Of a DNA stretch of 64,000 nt, positions 13,386 to 28,416 are shown piece after piece. The position numbers and the translations under genes were made by a program. How positions within the stretch are numbered: position 1 is the first letter of the stretch; every line of letters begins with the position of its first letter. Under the pieces are notes generated by a model. The model made no database searches. It saw only the letters and a program-made list of their open reading frames with translations, and was not told the origin of the DNA. This stretch comes from Actinernus sp. WN-2022 (taxonomy: Eukaryota > Cnidaria > Anthozoa > Actiniaria > Actinernidae): assembly GCA_030867875.1 (NCBI GenBank), contig JAOWCC010000272.1, forward strand, positions 1 through 64,000, given 5' to 3'.

Positions 13386-15470
13386 ACTCTCCCCATAAAA
13401 TACCTAGAGATCAGAAACTCGTCTTTTTGCCGTTTTTTTGAAAGGGCAAATGACACCTAAAGATGTTTCTGGCCTTTCTAGCCTATAATTGAAATGTGTT
13501 GTGTTAGATCTATCCCATAATTTCTATATTGGAGAGCTAGAGGTTTGGATTAGGTTAGAAAAAGGCCATTTTCTGGTATTTGTACTCAATATACAGCAAT
13601 ATTTCATCGATTAATCTTAATCTACAGGAAGAGAACGTTGTATTGCCGTATTAGTGCATCGAAATCCATTAAAAGCTCGAGAAATGGCGCCACATTAACA
13701 TTTAGGTAACATAAGTAAATTAATGTGTACCTGTTGACTTTAAAAGCCAGAAAGTCACTTTTCAACCTTTTTTTCCCGATTTTTGTCAGACATAGCGCAA
13801 AATGCTCATTGTCTCTAAGCAAATCGTCACGCCAAACCTCAGGCAAATCGGTTGTTCGCGATTTTTTTCGAAATGCTCCACCCCACCACTCACAAACCCC
13901 TCCCCCCCCCCCCCCCCCCCTCCCCCCATAAAATACCTAGACATCAGAAACTCGTCTTTTTGCTTTTTTTTTGAAAGGGCAAATGACACCTAAAGATGTT
14001 TCTGGCCTTTCTAGCCTATAATTGACTTGTGTTGTGTTAGATCTATCCCATAATTTCTTTATTGGAGTGCTAGAGGTTTGGATTAGGTTAGAAAAAGGCC
14101 ATTTTCTGGTATTTGTACTCAATATACAGCAATATTTCATCGATTAATCTTAATCTACAGGAAGAGAACGTTGTATTGCCGTATTAGTGCATCGAAATCC
14201 ATTAAAAGCTCGAGAAATGGCGCCACATTAACATTTAGGTAACATAAGTAAATTAATGTGTACCTGTTGACTTTAAAAGCCAGAAAGTCACTTTTCAACC
14301 TTTTTTTCCCGATTTTTGTCAGACATAGCGCAAAATGCTCATTGTCTCTAAGCAAATCGTCACGCCAAACCTCAGGCAAATCGGTTGTTCGCGATTTTTT
14401 TCGAAATGCTCCACCCCACCACTCACAAACCCCTCCCCCCCCCCCCCCCCCCTCCCCCCATAAAATACCTAGACATCAGAAACTCGTCTTTTTGCGTTTT
14501 TTTTGAAAGGGCAAATGACACCTAAAGATGTTTCTGGCCTTTCTAGCCTATAATTGACTTGTGTTGTGTTAGATCTATCCCATAATTTCTTTATTGGAGT
14601 GCTAGAGGTTTGGATTAGGTTAGAAAAAGGCCATTTTCTGGTATTTGTACTCAATATACAGGAAAATTTCATCGATTAATCTTAATCTACAGGAAGAGAA
14701 CGTTGTATTGCCGTATAGTGCATCGAAATCCATTAAAATCTCGAGAAATGGCGCCACATTAACATTTAGGTAACATAAGTAAATTAATGTCTACCTGTTG
14801 ACTTTAAAAGCCAGAAAGTCACTTTTCAACTTTTTTTCCCCGATTTTTGTCAGACATAGCGCAAAATGCTCATTGTCACTAAGCAAATCGTCACGCCAAA
14901 CCTCAGGGAAATCGGTTGTTCACGATTTTTTTCGAAATGCTCCACCCCACCACTCACAAAGCCCCCTCCCCCCATAAAATACCTAGAGATCAGAAACTCG
15001 TCTTTTTGCCCTTTTCTTGAAAGGGCAACTGACAGCTAAAGATTTTCCTGGCCTTTCTAGCCTATAATTGAATTGTGTTGTCTTAGATCTATCCCATAAT
15101 TTCTTTATTGGAGTGCTAGAGGTTTGGATTAGGTTAGAAAAAGGCCATTTTCTGGTGTTTGTACTCAATATACAGCAACATTTCATCGATTAATCTTAAT
15201 CTACAGGAAGAGAACGTTGTATTGCCGTATAGTGCATCGAAATCCATTAAAAGCTCGAGAAATGGCGCCACATTGACATTTAGGTAACATAAGTAAGTTA
15301 ATGTGTACCTGTTGTCTTTAAAAGCCAGAAAGTCACTTTTCAACTTTTTTCCCCCGATTTTTGATAGACCTAGCGGTAAATGCTCATTGTCACTAAGCAA
15401 ATCGTCACGCCAAACTTCAGGCAAATCGGTTGTTCACGAAAAAGTTCGAAATTCTACACCCCTCCACTCA
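10780..15470. repeat. Higher-order repeat block, second copy of the 5.2-kb unit
   Basis: This copy matches 5570-10240 monomer by monomer. Its left junction lies in the poly-C tract near 10770-10790: the sequence before it is subfamily I and the sequence after it subfamily II. That fits a crossover inside the C tract. The end of this copy (about 13.9-15.7 kb) is itself copied again at about 16.5-18.3 kb with an offset of about 2596-2600 bp. Confidence 0.85.
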
Positions 15471-18252
15471 AAACACCCTCCCCCCATAAAATACCTAGAG
15501 ATCAGGAACTCGTCTTTTTGCCGTTTTCTTGAAAGGGCAAATGACAGCTAAAGATGTTTCTGGCCTTTCTAGCCTATAATTTACTTGTGTTGTGTTAGAT
15601 CTATCCCATAATTTCTTTATTGGAGAGCTAGAGGTTTGGGTTTGGTTAGAAAAAGGCCATTTTCTGGTATGTGTACTCAATATACAGCAAACTTCCATCG
15701 ATTAATCTTAATCTACAGGAAGAGAACGTTGTATTGCGTATAGTGCATCGAAATCCATTAAAAGCTCGAGAAATGGCGCCACATTGACATTTAGGTAACA
15801 TAAGTAAGTTAATGTGTACCTGTTGTCTTTAAAAGCCAGAAAGTCACTTTTCAACTTTTTTTCCCCGATTTTTGATAGACCTAGCGGAAAATGCTCATTG
15901 TCACTAAGCAAATCGTCACGCCAAACTTCAGGCAAATCGGTTGTTCACGAAAAAGTTCGAAATTCTACACCCCTCCACTCAAAACACCCTCCCCCCATAA
16001 AATACCTAGAGATCAGGAACTCGTCTTTTTGCCGTTTTCTTGAAAGGGCAAATGACAGCTAAAGATTTTTCTGGCCTTTCTAGCCTATAATTTACTTGTG
16101 TTGTGTTAGATCTATCCCATAATTTCTTTATTGGAGTGCTAGAGGTTTGGATTAGGTTAGAAAATGACCATTTTCTGGTATTTGTACTCAATATACAGCA
16201 ATATTTCATCGATTAATCTTAATCTACAGGAAGAGAACGTTGTATTGCCGTATTAGTGCATCGAAATCCATTAAAAGCTCGAGAAATGGCGCCACATTAA
16301 CATTTAGGTAACATAAGTAAATTAATGTGTACCTGTTGACTTTAAAAGCCAGAAAGTCACTTTTCAACCTTTTTTTCCCGATTTTTGTCAGACATAGCGC
16401 AAAATGCTCATTGTCTCTAAGCAAATCGTCACGCCAAACCTCAGGCAAATCGGTTGTTCGCGATTTTTTTCGAAATGCTCCACCCCACCACTCACAAACC
16501 CTCCCCCCCCCCCCCCCCCCTCCCCCCATAAAATACCTAGACATCAGAAACTCGTCTTTTTGCGTTTTTTTTGAAAGGGCAAATGACACCTAAAGATGTT
16601 TCTGGCCTTTCTAGCCTATAATTGACTTGTGTTGTGTTAGATCTATCCCATAATTTCTTTATTGGAGTGCTAGAGGTTTGGATTAGGTTAGAAAAAGGCC
16701 ATTTTCTGGTATTTGTACTCAATATACAGCAATATTTCATCGATTAATCTTAATCTACAGGAAGAGAACGTTGTATTGCCGTATTAGTGCATCGAAATCC
16801 ATTAAAAGCTCGAGAAATGGCGCCACATTAACATTTAGGTAACATAAGTAAATTAATGTGTACCTGTTGACTTTAAAAGCCAGAAAGTCACTTTTCAACC
16901 TTTTTTTCCCGATTTTTGTCAGACATAGCGCAAAATGCTCATTGTCTCTAAGCAAATCGTCACGCCAAACCTCAAGCAAATCGGTTGTTCGCGATTTTTT
17001 TCGAAATGCTCCACCCCACCACTCACAAACCCCTCCCCCCCCCCCCCCTCCCCCCATAAAATACCTAGACATCAGAAACTCGTCTTTTTGCGTTTTTTTT
17101 GAAAGGGCAAATGACACCTAAAGATGTTTCTGGCCTTTCTAGCCTATAATTGACTTGTGTTGTGTTAGATCTATCCCATAATTTCTTTATTGGAGTGCTA
17201 GAGGTTTGGATTAGGTTAGAAAAAGGCCATTTTCTGGTATTTGTACTCAATATACAGGAACATTTCATCGATTAATCTTAATCTACAGGAAGAGAACGTT
17301 GTATTGCCGTATAGTGCATCGAAATCCATTAAAATCTCGAGAAATGGCGCCACATTAACATTTAGGTAACATAAGTAAATTAATGTCTACCTGTTGACTT
17401 TAAATGCCAGAAAGTCACTTTTCAACTTTTTTTCCCCGATTTTTGTCAGACATAGCGCAAAATGCTCATTGTCACTAAGCAAATCGTCACGCCAAACCTC
17501 AGGGAAATCGGTTGTTCACGATTTTTTTCGAAATGCTCCACCCCACCACTCACAAAGCCCCCTCCCCCCATAAAATACCTAGAGATCAGAAACTCGTCTT
17601 TTTGCCCTTTTCTTGAAAGGGCAACTGACAGCTAAAGATTTTCCTGGCCTTTCTAGCCTATAATTGAATTGTGTTGTCTTAGATCTATCCCATAATTTCT
17701 TTATTGGAGTGCTAGAGGTTTGGATTAGGTTAGAAAAAGGCCATTTTCTGGTGTTTGTACTCAATATACAGCAACATTTCATCGATTAATCTTAATCTAC
17801 AGGAAGAGAACGTTGTATTGCCGTATAGTGCATCGAAATCCATTAAAAGCTCGAGAAATGGCGCCACATTGACATTTAGGTAACATAAGTAAGTTAATGT
17901 GTACCTGTTGTCTTTAAAAGCCAGAAAGTCACTTTTCAACTTTTTCCCCCCGATTTTTGATAGACCTAGCGGTAAATGCTCATTGTCACTAAGCAAATCG
18001 TCACGCCAAACTTCAGGCAAATCGGTTGTTCACGAAAAAGTTCGAAATTCTACACCCCTCCACTCAAAACACCCTCCCCCCATAAAATACCTAGAGATCA
18101 GGAACTCGTCTTTTTGCCGTTTTCTTGAAAGGGCAAATGACAGCTAAAGATGTTTCTGGCCTTTCTAGCCTATAATTTACTTGTGTTGTGTTAGATCTAT
18201 CCCATAATTTCTTTATTGGAGAGCTAGAGGTTTGGGTTTGGTTAGAAAAAGG

Positions 18253-19316
18253 CCATTTTCTGGTATGTGTACTCAATATACAGCAAACTTCCATCGATTA
18301 ATCTTAATCTACAGGAAGAGAACGTTGTATTGCCGTATAGTGCATCGAAATCCATTAAAAGCTCGAGAAATGGCGCCACATTGATATTTAGGTAACATAA
18401 GTAAGTTAATGTGTACCTGTTGTCTTTAAAAGCCAGAAAGTCACTTTTCAACTTTTTTTCCCCGATTTTTGTCAGACCTAGCGGAAAATGCTCATTGTCA
18501 CTAAGCAAATCGTCACGCCAAACTTCAGGCAAATCGGTTGTTCACGAAAAAGTTCGAAATTCTACACCCCTCCACTCAAAACACCCTCCCCCCCCCCCTC
18601 CCCCCCTCCCCCCATAAAATACCTAGAGATCAGAAACTCGTCTTTTTGCCGTTTTCTTGAAAGGGCAAATGACAGCTAAATATTTTTCTGGCCTTTCTAG
18701 CCTATAATTTACTTGTGTTGTGTTAGATCTATCCCATAATTTCTTTATTGGAGAGCTAGAGGTTTGGGTTTGGTTAGAAAAAGGCCATTTTCTGGTATGT
18801 GTACTCAATATACAGCAAACTTCCATCGATTAATCTTAATCTACAGGAAGAGAACGTTGTATTGCCGTATAGTGCATCGAAATCCATTAAAAGCTCGAGA
18901 AATGGCGCCACATTGATATTTAGGTAACATAAGTAAGTTAATGTGTACCTGTTGTCTTTAAAAGCCAGAAAGTCACTTTTCAACTTTTTTTCCCCGATTT
19001 TTGTCAGACCTAGCGGAAAATGCTCATTGTCACTAAGCAAATCGTCACGCCAAACTTCAGGCAAATCGGTTGTTCACGAAAAAGTTCGAAATTCTACACC
19101 CCTCCACTCAAAACACCCTCCCCCCCCCCCTCCCCCCCTCCCCCCATAAAATACCTAGAGATCAGAAACTCGTCTTTTTGCCGTTTTCTTGAAAGGGCAA
19201 ATGACAGCTAAATATTTTTCTGGCCTTTCTAGCCTATAATTTACTTGTGTTGTGTTAGATCTATCCCATAATTTCTTTATTGGAGAGCTAGAGGTTTGGG
19301 TTTGGTTAGAAAAAGG
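18253..19316. repeat. Pair of near-identical adjacent monomers (532-bp dimer)
   Basis: Units 18253-18784 and 18785-19316 share all the rare variants I checked: GGTATGTGTACTC, ACATTGATATTTAGG, GCTAAATATTTTTC and a C-tract interrupted in the same pattern. This indicates a recent single-monomer duplication. Confidence 0.85.
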
Positions 19317-21492
19317 CCATTTTCTGGTATTTGTACTCAATATACAGGAAACTTCCATCGATCAATCTCAATCTACAGGAAGAGAACGTTGAATTGCCGT
19401 ATAGTGCATCGAAATCCATTAAAAGCTCGAGAAATGGCGCCACATTGACATTTAGGTAACATAAGTAAGTTAATGTGTACCTGTTGTCTTTAAAAGCCAG
19501 AAAGTCACTCTTCAACTTTTTTTCCCCGATTTTTGATAGACCTAGCGGAAAATGCTCATTCTCACTAAGCAAATCGTCACGCCAAACTTCAGGCAAATCG
19601 GTTGTTCACGAAAAAGTTCGAAATTCTACACCCCTCCACTCAAAACACCCTCCACCCCCGCCCCCCCCCCCCCCCCCACCCCCCCCCCCCCCCTCCCTCC
19701 CCCCATATAATGCCTAGAGATCAGGAACTCGTCTTTTTGCCGTTTTCTTGAAAGGGCAAATGACAGCTAAAGATTTTTCTGGCCTTTCTAGCCTATAATT
19801 TACTTGTGTTGTGTTAGATCTATCCCATAATTTCTTTATTGGAGAGCTAGAGGTTTGGGTTTGGTTAGAAAAAGGCCATTTTCTGGTATTTGTACTCAAT
19901 ATACAGCAAACTTCCATCGATTAATCTTAATCTACAGGAAGAGAACGTTGTATTGCCGTATAGTGCATCGAAATCCATTTAAAGCTCGAGAAATGGCGCC
20001 ACATTGACATTTAGGTAACATAAGTAAGTTAATGTGTACCTGTTGTCTTTAAAAGCCAGAAAGTCACTTTTCAACTTTTTTTCCCCGATTTTTGTCAGAC
20101 CTAGCGGAAAATGCTCATTGTCACTAAGCAAATCGTCACGCCAAACTTCAGGCAAATCGGTTGTTCACGAAATAGTTCGAAATTCTACACCCCTCCACTC
20201 AAAACACCCCCCCCCCCTCCCCTCCCTCCCCCCATATAATACCTAGAGATCAGGAACTCGTCTTTTTGCCGTTTCGTGAAAGGGCAAATGACAGCTAAAG
20301 ATTTTTCTGGCCTTTCTAGCCTATAATTTACTTGTGTTGTGTTAGATCTATCCCATAATTTCTTTATTGGAGAGCTAGAGGTTTGGGTTTGGTTAGAAAA
20401 AGGCCATTTTCTGGTATTTGTACTCAATATACAGTAAACTTCCATCGATTAATCTTAATCTACAGGAAGAGAACGTTGTATTGCCGTATAGTGCATCGAA
20501 ATCCATTTAAAGCTCGAGAAATGGCGCCACATTGACATTTAGGTAACATAAGTAAGTTAATGTGTACCTGTTGTCTTTAAAAGCCAGAAAGTCACTTTTC
20601 AACTTTTTTTCCCCGATTTTTGATAGACCTAGCGGAAAATGCTCATTCTCACTAAGCAAATCGTCACGCCAAACTTCAGGCAAATCGGTTGTTCACGAAA
20701 AAGTTCGAAATTCTACACCCCTCCACTCAAAACACCCTCCACCCCCGCCCCCCCCCCCCCCCCCCACCCGCCCCCCCCCCCTCCCTCCCCCCATATAATG
20801 CCTAGAGATCAGGAACTCGTCTTTTTGCCGTTTTCTTGAAAGGGCAAATGACAGCTAAAGATTTTTCTGGCCTTTCTAGCCTATAATTTACTTGTGTTGT
20901 GTTAGATCTATCCCATAATTTCTTTATTGGAGAGCTAGAGGTTTGGGTTTGGTTAGAAAAAGGCCATTTTCTGGTATTTGTACTCAATATACAGCAAACT
21001 TCCATCGATTAATCTTAATCTACAGGAAGAGAACGTTGTATTGCCGTATAGTGCATCGAAATCCATTTAAAGCTCGAGAAATGGCGCCACATTGACATTT
21101 AGGTAACATAAGTAAGTTAATGTGTACCTGTTGTCTTTAAAAGCCAGAAAGTCACTTTTCAACTTTTTTTCCCCGATTTTTGTCAGACCTAGCGGAAAAT
21201 GCTCATTGTCACTAAGCAAATCGTCACGCCAAACTTCAGGCAAATCGGTTGTTCACGAAATAGTTCGAAATTCTACACCCCTCCACTCAAAACACCCCCC
21301 CCCCCTCCCCTCCCTCCCCCCATATAATACCTAGAGATCAGGAACTCGTCTTTTTGCCGTTTTCGTGAAAGGGCAAATGACAGCTAAAGATTTTTCTGGC
21401 CTTTCTAGCCTATAATTTACTTGTGTTGTGTTAGATCTATCCCATAATTTCTTTATTGGAGAGCTAGAGGTTTGGGTTTGGTTAGAAAAAGG
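19317..21492. repeat. Two-monomer higher-order repeat, 1088-bp period
   Basis: The dimer starting near 19317 recurs near 20404 at an offset of about 1088 bp. It includes a unit with an unusually long C tract broken by single A and G bases, and a unit with ACGAAATAGTTCG and TTTTCGTGAAAGG. The 1-kb dimer near 28948-30023 and 30024-31094 (about 1077 bp) is a separate case of the same process. Confidence 0.8.
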
Positions 21493-23107
21493 CCATTTTC
21501 TGGTATTTGTACTCAATATACAGTAAACTTCCATCGATTAATCTTAATCTACAGGAAGAGAACGTTGTATTGCCGTATAGTGCATCGAAATCCATTTAAA
21601 GCTCGAGAAATGGCGCCACATTGACATTTAGGTAACATAAGTAAGTTAATGTGTACCTGTTGTCTTTAAAAGCCAGAAAGTCACTTTTCAACTTTTTTTC
21701 CCCGATTTTTGTCAGACCTAGCGGAAAATGCTCATTGTCACTAAGCAAATCGTCACGCCAAACTTCAGGCAAATCGGTTGTTCGCGATTTTTTTCGAAAT
21801 GCTCCACCCCACCACTCACAAACCCCTCCCCACCCCCCCCCCCCCCCCCCCCCCTCCCCCCATAAAATACCTAGGGATCAGGAACTCGTCTTTTTGCCGT
21901 TTTTTTGAAAGGGCAAATGACACCTAAAGATGTTTCTGGCCTTTCTAGCCTATAATTGAAATGTGTTGTGTTAGATCTATCCCATAATTTCTATATTGGA
22001 GAGCTAGAGGTTTGGATTAGGTTAGAAAAAGGCCATTTTCTGGTATTTGTACTCAATATACAGCAACATTTCATCGATTAATCTTAATCTACAGGAAGAG
22101 AACGTTGTATTGCCGTATAGTGCATCGAAATCCATTAAAAGCTCGAGAAATGGCGCCACATTGACATTTAGGTAACATAAGTAAGTTAATGTGTACCTGT
22201 TGTCTTTAAAAGCCAGAAAGTCACTTTTCAACTTTTTTTCCCCGATTTTTGTCAGACCTAGCGGAAAATGCTCATTGTTACTAAGCAAATCGTCACGCCA
22301 AACTTCAGGCAAATCGGTTGTTCACGAAATAGTTCGAAATTCTACACCCCTCCACTCAAAACACCCCCCCCCCCCCTCCCCTCCCTCCCCCCATATAATA
22401 CCTAGAGATCAGGAACTCGTCTTTTTGCCGTTTTCGTGAAAGGGCAAATGACAGCTAAAGATTTTTCTGGCCTTTCTAGCCTATAATTTACTTGTGTTGT
22501 GTTAGATCTATCCCATAATTTCTTTATTGGAGAGCTAGAGGTTTGGGTTTGGTTAGAAAAAGGCCATTTTCTGGTATTTGTACTCAATATACAGTAAACT
22601 TCCATCGATTAATCTTAATCTAAAGGAAGAGAACGTTGTATTGCCGTATAGTGCATCGAAATCCATTTAAAGCTCGAGAAATGGCGCCACATTGACATTT
22701 AGGTAACATAAGTAAGTTAATGTGTACCTGTTGTCTTTAAAAGCCAGAAAGTCACTTTTCAACTTTTTTTCCCCGATTTTTGTCAGACCTAGCGGAAAAT
22801 GCTCATTGTCACTAAGCAAATCGTCACGCCAAACTTCAGGCAAATCGGTTGTTCGCGATTTTTTTCGAAATGCTCCACCCCACCACTCACAAACCCCTCC
22901 CCACCCCCCCCCCCCCCCCCCCCCCCCCCTCCCCCCATAAAATACCTAGAGATCAGGAACTCGTCTTTTTGCCGTTTTTTTGAAAGGGCAAATGACACCT
23001 AAAGATGTTTCTGGCCTTTCTAGCCTATAATTGAAATGTGTTGTGTTAGATCTATCCCATAATTTCTATATTGGAGAGCTAGAGGTTTGGATTAGGTTAG
23101 AAAAAGG

Positions 23108-26100
23108 CCATTTTCTGGTATTTGTACTCAATATACAGCAACATTTCATCGATTAATCTTAATCTACAGGAAGAGAACGTTGTATTGCCGTATAGTGCAT
23201 CGAAATCCATTTAAAGCTCGAGAAATGGCGCCACATTGACATTTAGGTAACATAAGTAAGTTAATGTGTACCTGTTGTCTTTAAAAGCCAGAAAGTCACT
23301 TTTCAACTTTTTTTCCCCGATTTTTGATAGACTTAGCGGAAAATGCTCATTGTCACTAAGCAAATCGTCACGCCAAACTTCAGGCAAATCGGTTGTTCAC
23401 GAAAAAGTTCGAAATTCTACACCCCTCCACTCAAAACACCCTCCACCCCCGCCCCCCCCCTCCCTCCCCCCATATAATGCCTAGAGATCAGGAACTCGTC
23501 TTTTTGCCGTTTTCTTGAAAGGGCAAATGACAGCTAAAGATTTTTCTGGCCTTTCTAGCCTATAATTTACTTGTGTTGTGTTAGATCTATCCCATAATTT
23601 CTTTATTGGAGAGCTAGAGGTTTGGGTTTGGTTAGAAAAAGGCCATTTTCTGGTATTTGTACTCAATATACAGCAAACTTCCATCGATTAATCTTAATCT
23701 ACAGGAAGAGAACGTTGTATTGCCGTATAGTGCATCGAAATCCATTTAAAGCTCGAGAAATGGCGCCACATTGACATTTAGGTAACATAAGTAAGTTAAT
23801 GTGTACCTGTTGTCTTTAAAAGCCAGAAAGTCACTTTTCAACTTTTTTCCCCCGATTTTTGTCAGACCTAGCGGAAAATGCTCATTGTCACTAAGCAAAT
23901 CGTCACGCCAAACTTCAGGCAAATCGGTTGTTCACGAAATAGTTCGATATTCTACACCCCTCCACTCAAAACACCCCCCCCCCCCTCCCCTCCCTCCCCC
24001 CATATAATACCTAGAGATCAGGAACTCGTCTTTTTGCCGTTTTCGTGAAAGGGCAAATGACAGCTAAAGATTTTTCTGGCCTTTCTAGCCTATAATTTAC
24101 TTGTGTTGTGTTAGATCTATCCCATAATTTCTTTATTGGAGAGCTAGAGGTTTGGGTTTGGTTAGAAAAAGGCCATTTTCTGGTATTTGTACTCAATATA
24201 CAGCAACATTTCATCGATTAATCTTAATCTACAGGAAGAGAAAGTTGTATTGCCGTATAGTGCATCGAAATCCATCAAAAGCTCGAGAAATGGCGCCACA
24301 TTAACATTTAGGTAACATAAGTAAATTAATGTGTACCTGTTGACTTTAAAAGCCAGAAAGTCACTTTTCAACTTTTTTCCCCCGATTTTTGATAGACCTA
24401 GCGGAAAATGCTCATTGTCACTAAGCAAATCGTCACGCCAAACTTCAGGCAAATCGGTTGTTCACGAAAAAGTTCGAAATTCTACACCCCTCCACTCAAA
24501 ACACCCTCCCCCCATAAAATACCTAGAGATCAGGAACTCGTCTTTTTGCCGTTTTCTTGAAAGGGCAAATGACAGCTAAAGATGTTTCTGGCCTTTCTAG
24601 CCTATAATTTACTTGTGTTGTGTTAGATCTATCCCATAATTTCTTTATTGGAGAGCTAGAGGTTTGGGTTTGGTTAGAAAAAGGCCATTTTCTGGTATGT
24701 GTACTCAATATACAGCAACCTTCCATCGATTAATCTTAATCTACAGGAAGAGAACGTTGTATTGCCGTATAGTGCATCGAAATCCATTAAAAGCTCGAGA
24801 AATGGCGCCACATTGACATTTAGGTAAGATAAGTAAGTTAATGTGTACCTGTTGTCTTTAAAAGCCAGAAAGTCACTTTTCAACTTTTTTTCCCCGATTT
24901 TTGTCAGACCTAGCGGAAAATGCTCATTGTCACTAAGCAAATCGTCACGCCAAACTTCAGGCAAATCGGTTGTTCACGAAAAAGTTCGAAATTCTACACC
25001 CCTCCACTCAAAACACCCTCCCCCCCCCCCCCTCCCCCCCTCCCCCCATAAAATACCTAGAGATCAGAAACTCGTCTTTTTGCCGTTTTCTTGAAAGGGC
25101 AAATGACAGCTAAATATTTTTCTGGCCTTTCTAGCCTATAATTTACTTGTGTTGTGTTAGATCTATCCCATAATTTCTTTATTGGAGAGCTAGAGGTTTG
25201 GGTTTGGTTAGAAAAAGGCCATTTTCTGGTATTTGTACTCAATATACAGGAAACTTCCATCGATCAATCTCAATCTACAGGAAGAGAACGTTGAATTGCC
25301 GTATAGTGCATCGAAATCCATTAAAAGCTCGAGAAATGGCGCCACATTGACATTTAGGTAACATAAGTAAGTTAATGTGTACCTGTTGTCTTTAAAAGCC
25401 AGAAAGTCACTTTTCAACTTTTTTTCCCCGATTTTTGTCAGACCTAGCGGAAAATGCTCATTGTCACTAAGCAAATCGTCACGCCAAACTTCAGGCAAAT
25501 CGGTTGTTCGCGATTTTTTTCGAAATGCTCCACCCCACCACTCACAAACCCCTCCCCACCCCCCCCCCCCCCCCCCCCCCCCTCCCCCCATAAAATACCT
25601 AGAGATCAGGAACTCGTCTTTTTGCCGTTTTTTTGAAAGGGCAAATGACACCTAAAGATGTTTCTGGCCTTTCTAGCCTATAATTGAAATGTGTTGTGTT
25701 AGATCTATCCCATAATTTCTATATTGGAGAGCTAGAGGTTTGGATTAGGTTAGAAAAAGGCCATTTTCTGGTATTTGTACTCAATATACAGCAACATTTC
25801 ATCGATTAATCTTAATCTACAGGAAGAGAACGTTGTATTGCCGTATAGTGCATCGAAATCCATTAAAAGCTCGAGAAATGGCGCCACATTGACATTTAGG
25901 TAACATAAGTAAGTTAATGTGTACCTGTTGTCTTTAAAAGCCAGAAAGTCACTTTTCAACTTTTTTTCCCCGATTTTTGATAGACTTAGCGGAAAATGCT
26001 CATTGTCACTAAGCAAATCGTCACGCCAAACTTCAGGCAAATCGGTTGTTCACGAAAAAGTTCGAAATTCTACACCCCTCCACTCAAAACACCCTCCACC

Positions 26101-28416
26101 CCCGCCCCCCCCCCCTCCCTCCCCCCATATAATGCCTAGAGATCAGGAACTCGTCTTTTTGCCGTTTTCTTGAAAGGGCAAATGACAGCTAAAGATTTTT
26201 CTGGCCTTTCTAGCCTATAATTTACTTGTGTTGTGTTAGATCTATCCCATAATTTCTTTATTGGAGAGCTAGAGGTTTGGGTTTGGTTAGAAAAAGGCCA
26301 TTTTCTGGTATTTGTACTCAATATACAGCAAACTTCCATCGATTAATCTTAATCTACAGGAAGAGAACGTTGTATTGCCGTATAGTGCATCGAAATCCAT
26401 TTAAAGCTCGAGAAATGGCGCCACATTGACATTTAGGTAACATAAGTAAGTTAATGTGTACCTGTTGTCTTTAAAAGCCAGAAAGTCACTTTTCAACTTT
26501 TTTTCCCCGATTTTTGTCAGACCTAGCGGAAAATGCTCATTGTCACTAAGCAAATCGTCACGCCAAACTTCAGGCAAATCGGTTGTTCACGAAATAGTTC
26601 GATATTCTACACCCCTCCACTCAAAACACCCCCCCCCCCTCCCCTCCCTCCCCCCATATAATACCTAGAGATCAGGAACTCGTCTTTTTGCCGTTTTCGT
26701 GAAAGGGCAAATGACAGCTAAAGATTTTTCTGGCCTTTCTAGCCTATAATTTACTTGTGTTGTGTTAGATCTATCCCATAATTTCTTTATTGGAGAGCTA
26801 GAGGTTTGGGTTTGGTTAGAAAAAGGCCATTTTCTGGTATTTGTACTCAATATACAGCAACATTTCATCGATTAATCTTAATCTACAGGAAGAGAAAGTT
26901 GTATTGCCGTATAGTGCATCGAAATCCATCAAAAGCTCGAGAAATGGCGCCACATTAACATTTAGGTAACATAAGTAAATTAATGTGTACCTGTTGACTT
27001 TAAAAGCCAGAAAGTCACTTTTCAACTTTTTTCCCCCGATTTTTGATAGACCTAGCGGAAAATGCTCATTGTCACTAAGCAAATCGTCACGCCAAACTTC
27101 AGGCAAATCGGTTGTTCACGAAAAAGTTCGAAATTCTACACCCCTCCACTCAAAACACCCTCCCCCCATAAAATACCTAGAGATCAGGAACTCGTCTTTT
27201 TGCCGTTTTCTTGAAAGGGCAAATGACAGCTAAAGATGTTTCTGGCCTTTCTAGCCTATAATTTACTTGTGTTGTGTTAGATCTATCCCATAATTTCTTT
27301 ATTGGAGAGCTAGAGGTTTGGGTTTGGTTAGAAAAAGGCCATTTTCTGGTATGTGTACTCAATATACAGCAACCTTCCATCGATTAATCTTAATCTACAG
27401 GAAGAGAACGTTGTATTGCCGTATAGTGCATCGAAATCCATTAAAAGCTCGAGAAATGGCGCCACATTGACATTTAGGTAAGATAAGTAAGTTAATGTGT
27501 ACCTGTTGTCTTTAAAAGCCAGAAAGTCACTTTTCAACTTTTTTTCCCCGATTTTTGTCAGACCTAGCGGAAAATGCTCATTGTCACTAAGCAAATCGTC
27601 ACGCCAAACTTCAGGCAAATCGGTTGTTCACGAAAAAGTTCGAAATTCTACACCCCTCCACTCAAAACACCCTCCCCCCCCCCCCTCCCCCCCTCCCCCC
27701 ATAAAATACCTAGAGATCAGAAACTCGTCTTTTTGCCGTTTTCTTGAAAGGGCAAATGACAGCTAAATATTTTTCTGGCCTTTCTAGCCTATAATTTACT
27801 TGTGTTGTGTTAGATCTATCCCATAATTTCTTTATTGGAGAGCTAGAGGTTTGGGTTTGGTTAGAAAAAGGCCATTTTCTGGTATTTGTACTCAATATAC
27901 AGGAAACTTCCATCGATCAATCTCAATCTACAGGAAGAGAACGTTGAATTGCCGTATAGTGCATCGAAATCCATTAAAAGCTCGAGAAATGGCGCCACAT
28001 TGACATTTAGGTAACATAAGTAAGTTAATGTGTACCTGTTGTCTTTAAAAGCAAGAAAGTCACTCTTCAACTTTTTTTCCCCGATTTTTGATAGACCTAG
28101 CGGAAAATGCTCATTGTCACTAAGCAAATCGTCACGCCAAACTTCAGGCAAATCGGTTGTTCACGAAAAAGTTCGAAATTCTACACCCCTCCACTCAAAA
28201 CACCCTCCACCCCCGCCCCCCCCCCCCCCCCCCCTCCCTCCCCCCATATAATGCCTAGAGATCAGGAACTCGTCTTTTTGCCGTTTTCTTGAAAGGGCAA
28301 ATGACAGCTAAAGATTTTTCTGGCCTTTCTAGCCTATAATTTACTTGTGTTGTGTTAGATCTATCCCATAATTTCTTTATTGGAGAGCTAGAGGTTTGGG
28401 TTTGGTTAGAAAAAGG
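23108..28416. repeat. Five-monomer higher-order repeat, two copies of about 2654 bp
   Basis: Blocks 23108-25761 and 25762-28416 carry the same order of variants at an offset of 2653-2655 bp. These include GATATTCTACACC, GAGAAAGTTGTATTG with CCATCAAAAGC, GGTAAGATAAGTAAG and GATCAATCTCAATC. A third copy of most of the block is at about 33.2-35.8 kb, and part of it recurs at about 32.2-33.2 kb. Confidence 0.85.

Noticed and set aside
25208..25651. 147-codon minus-strand frame with a poly-Gly stretch
   Set aside because: The Gly run is the poly-C tract read on the other strand. The frame is open here only because this tract has a length that keeps phase.
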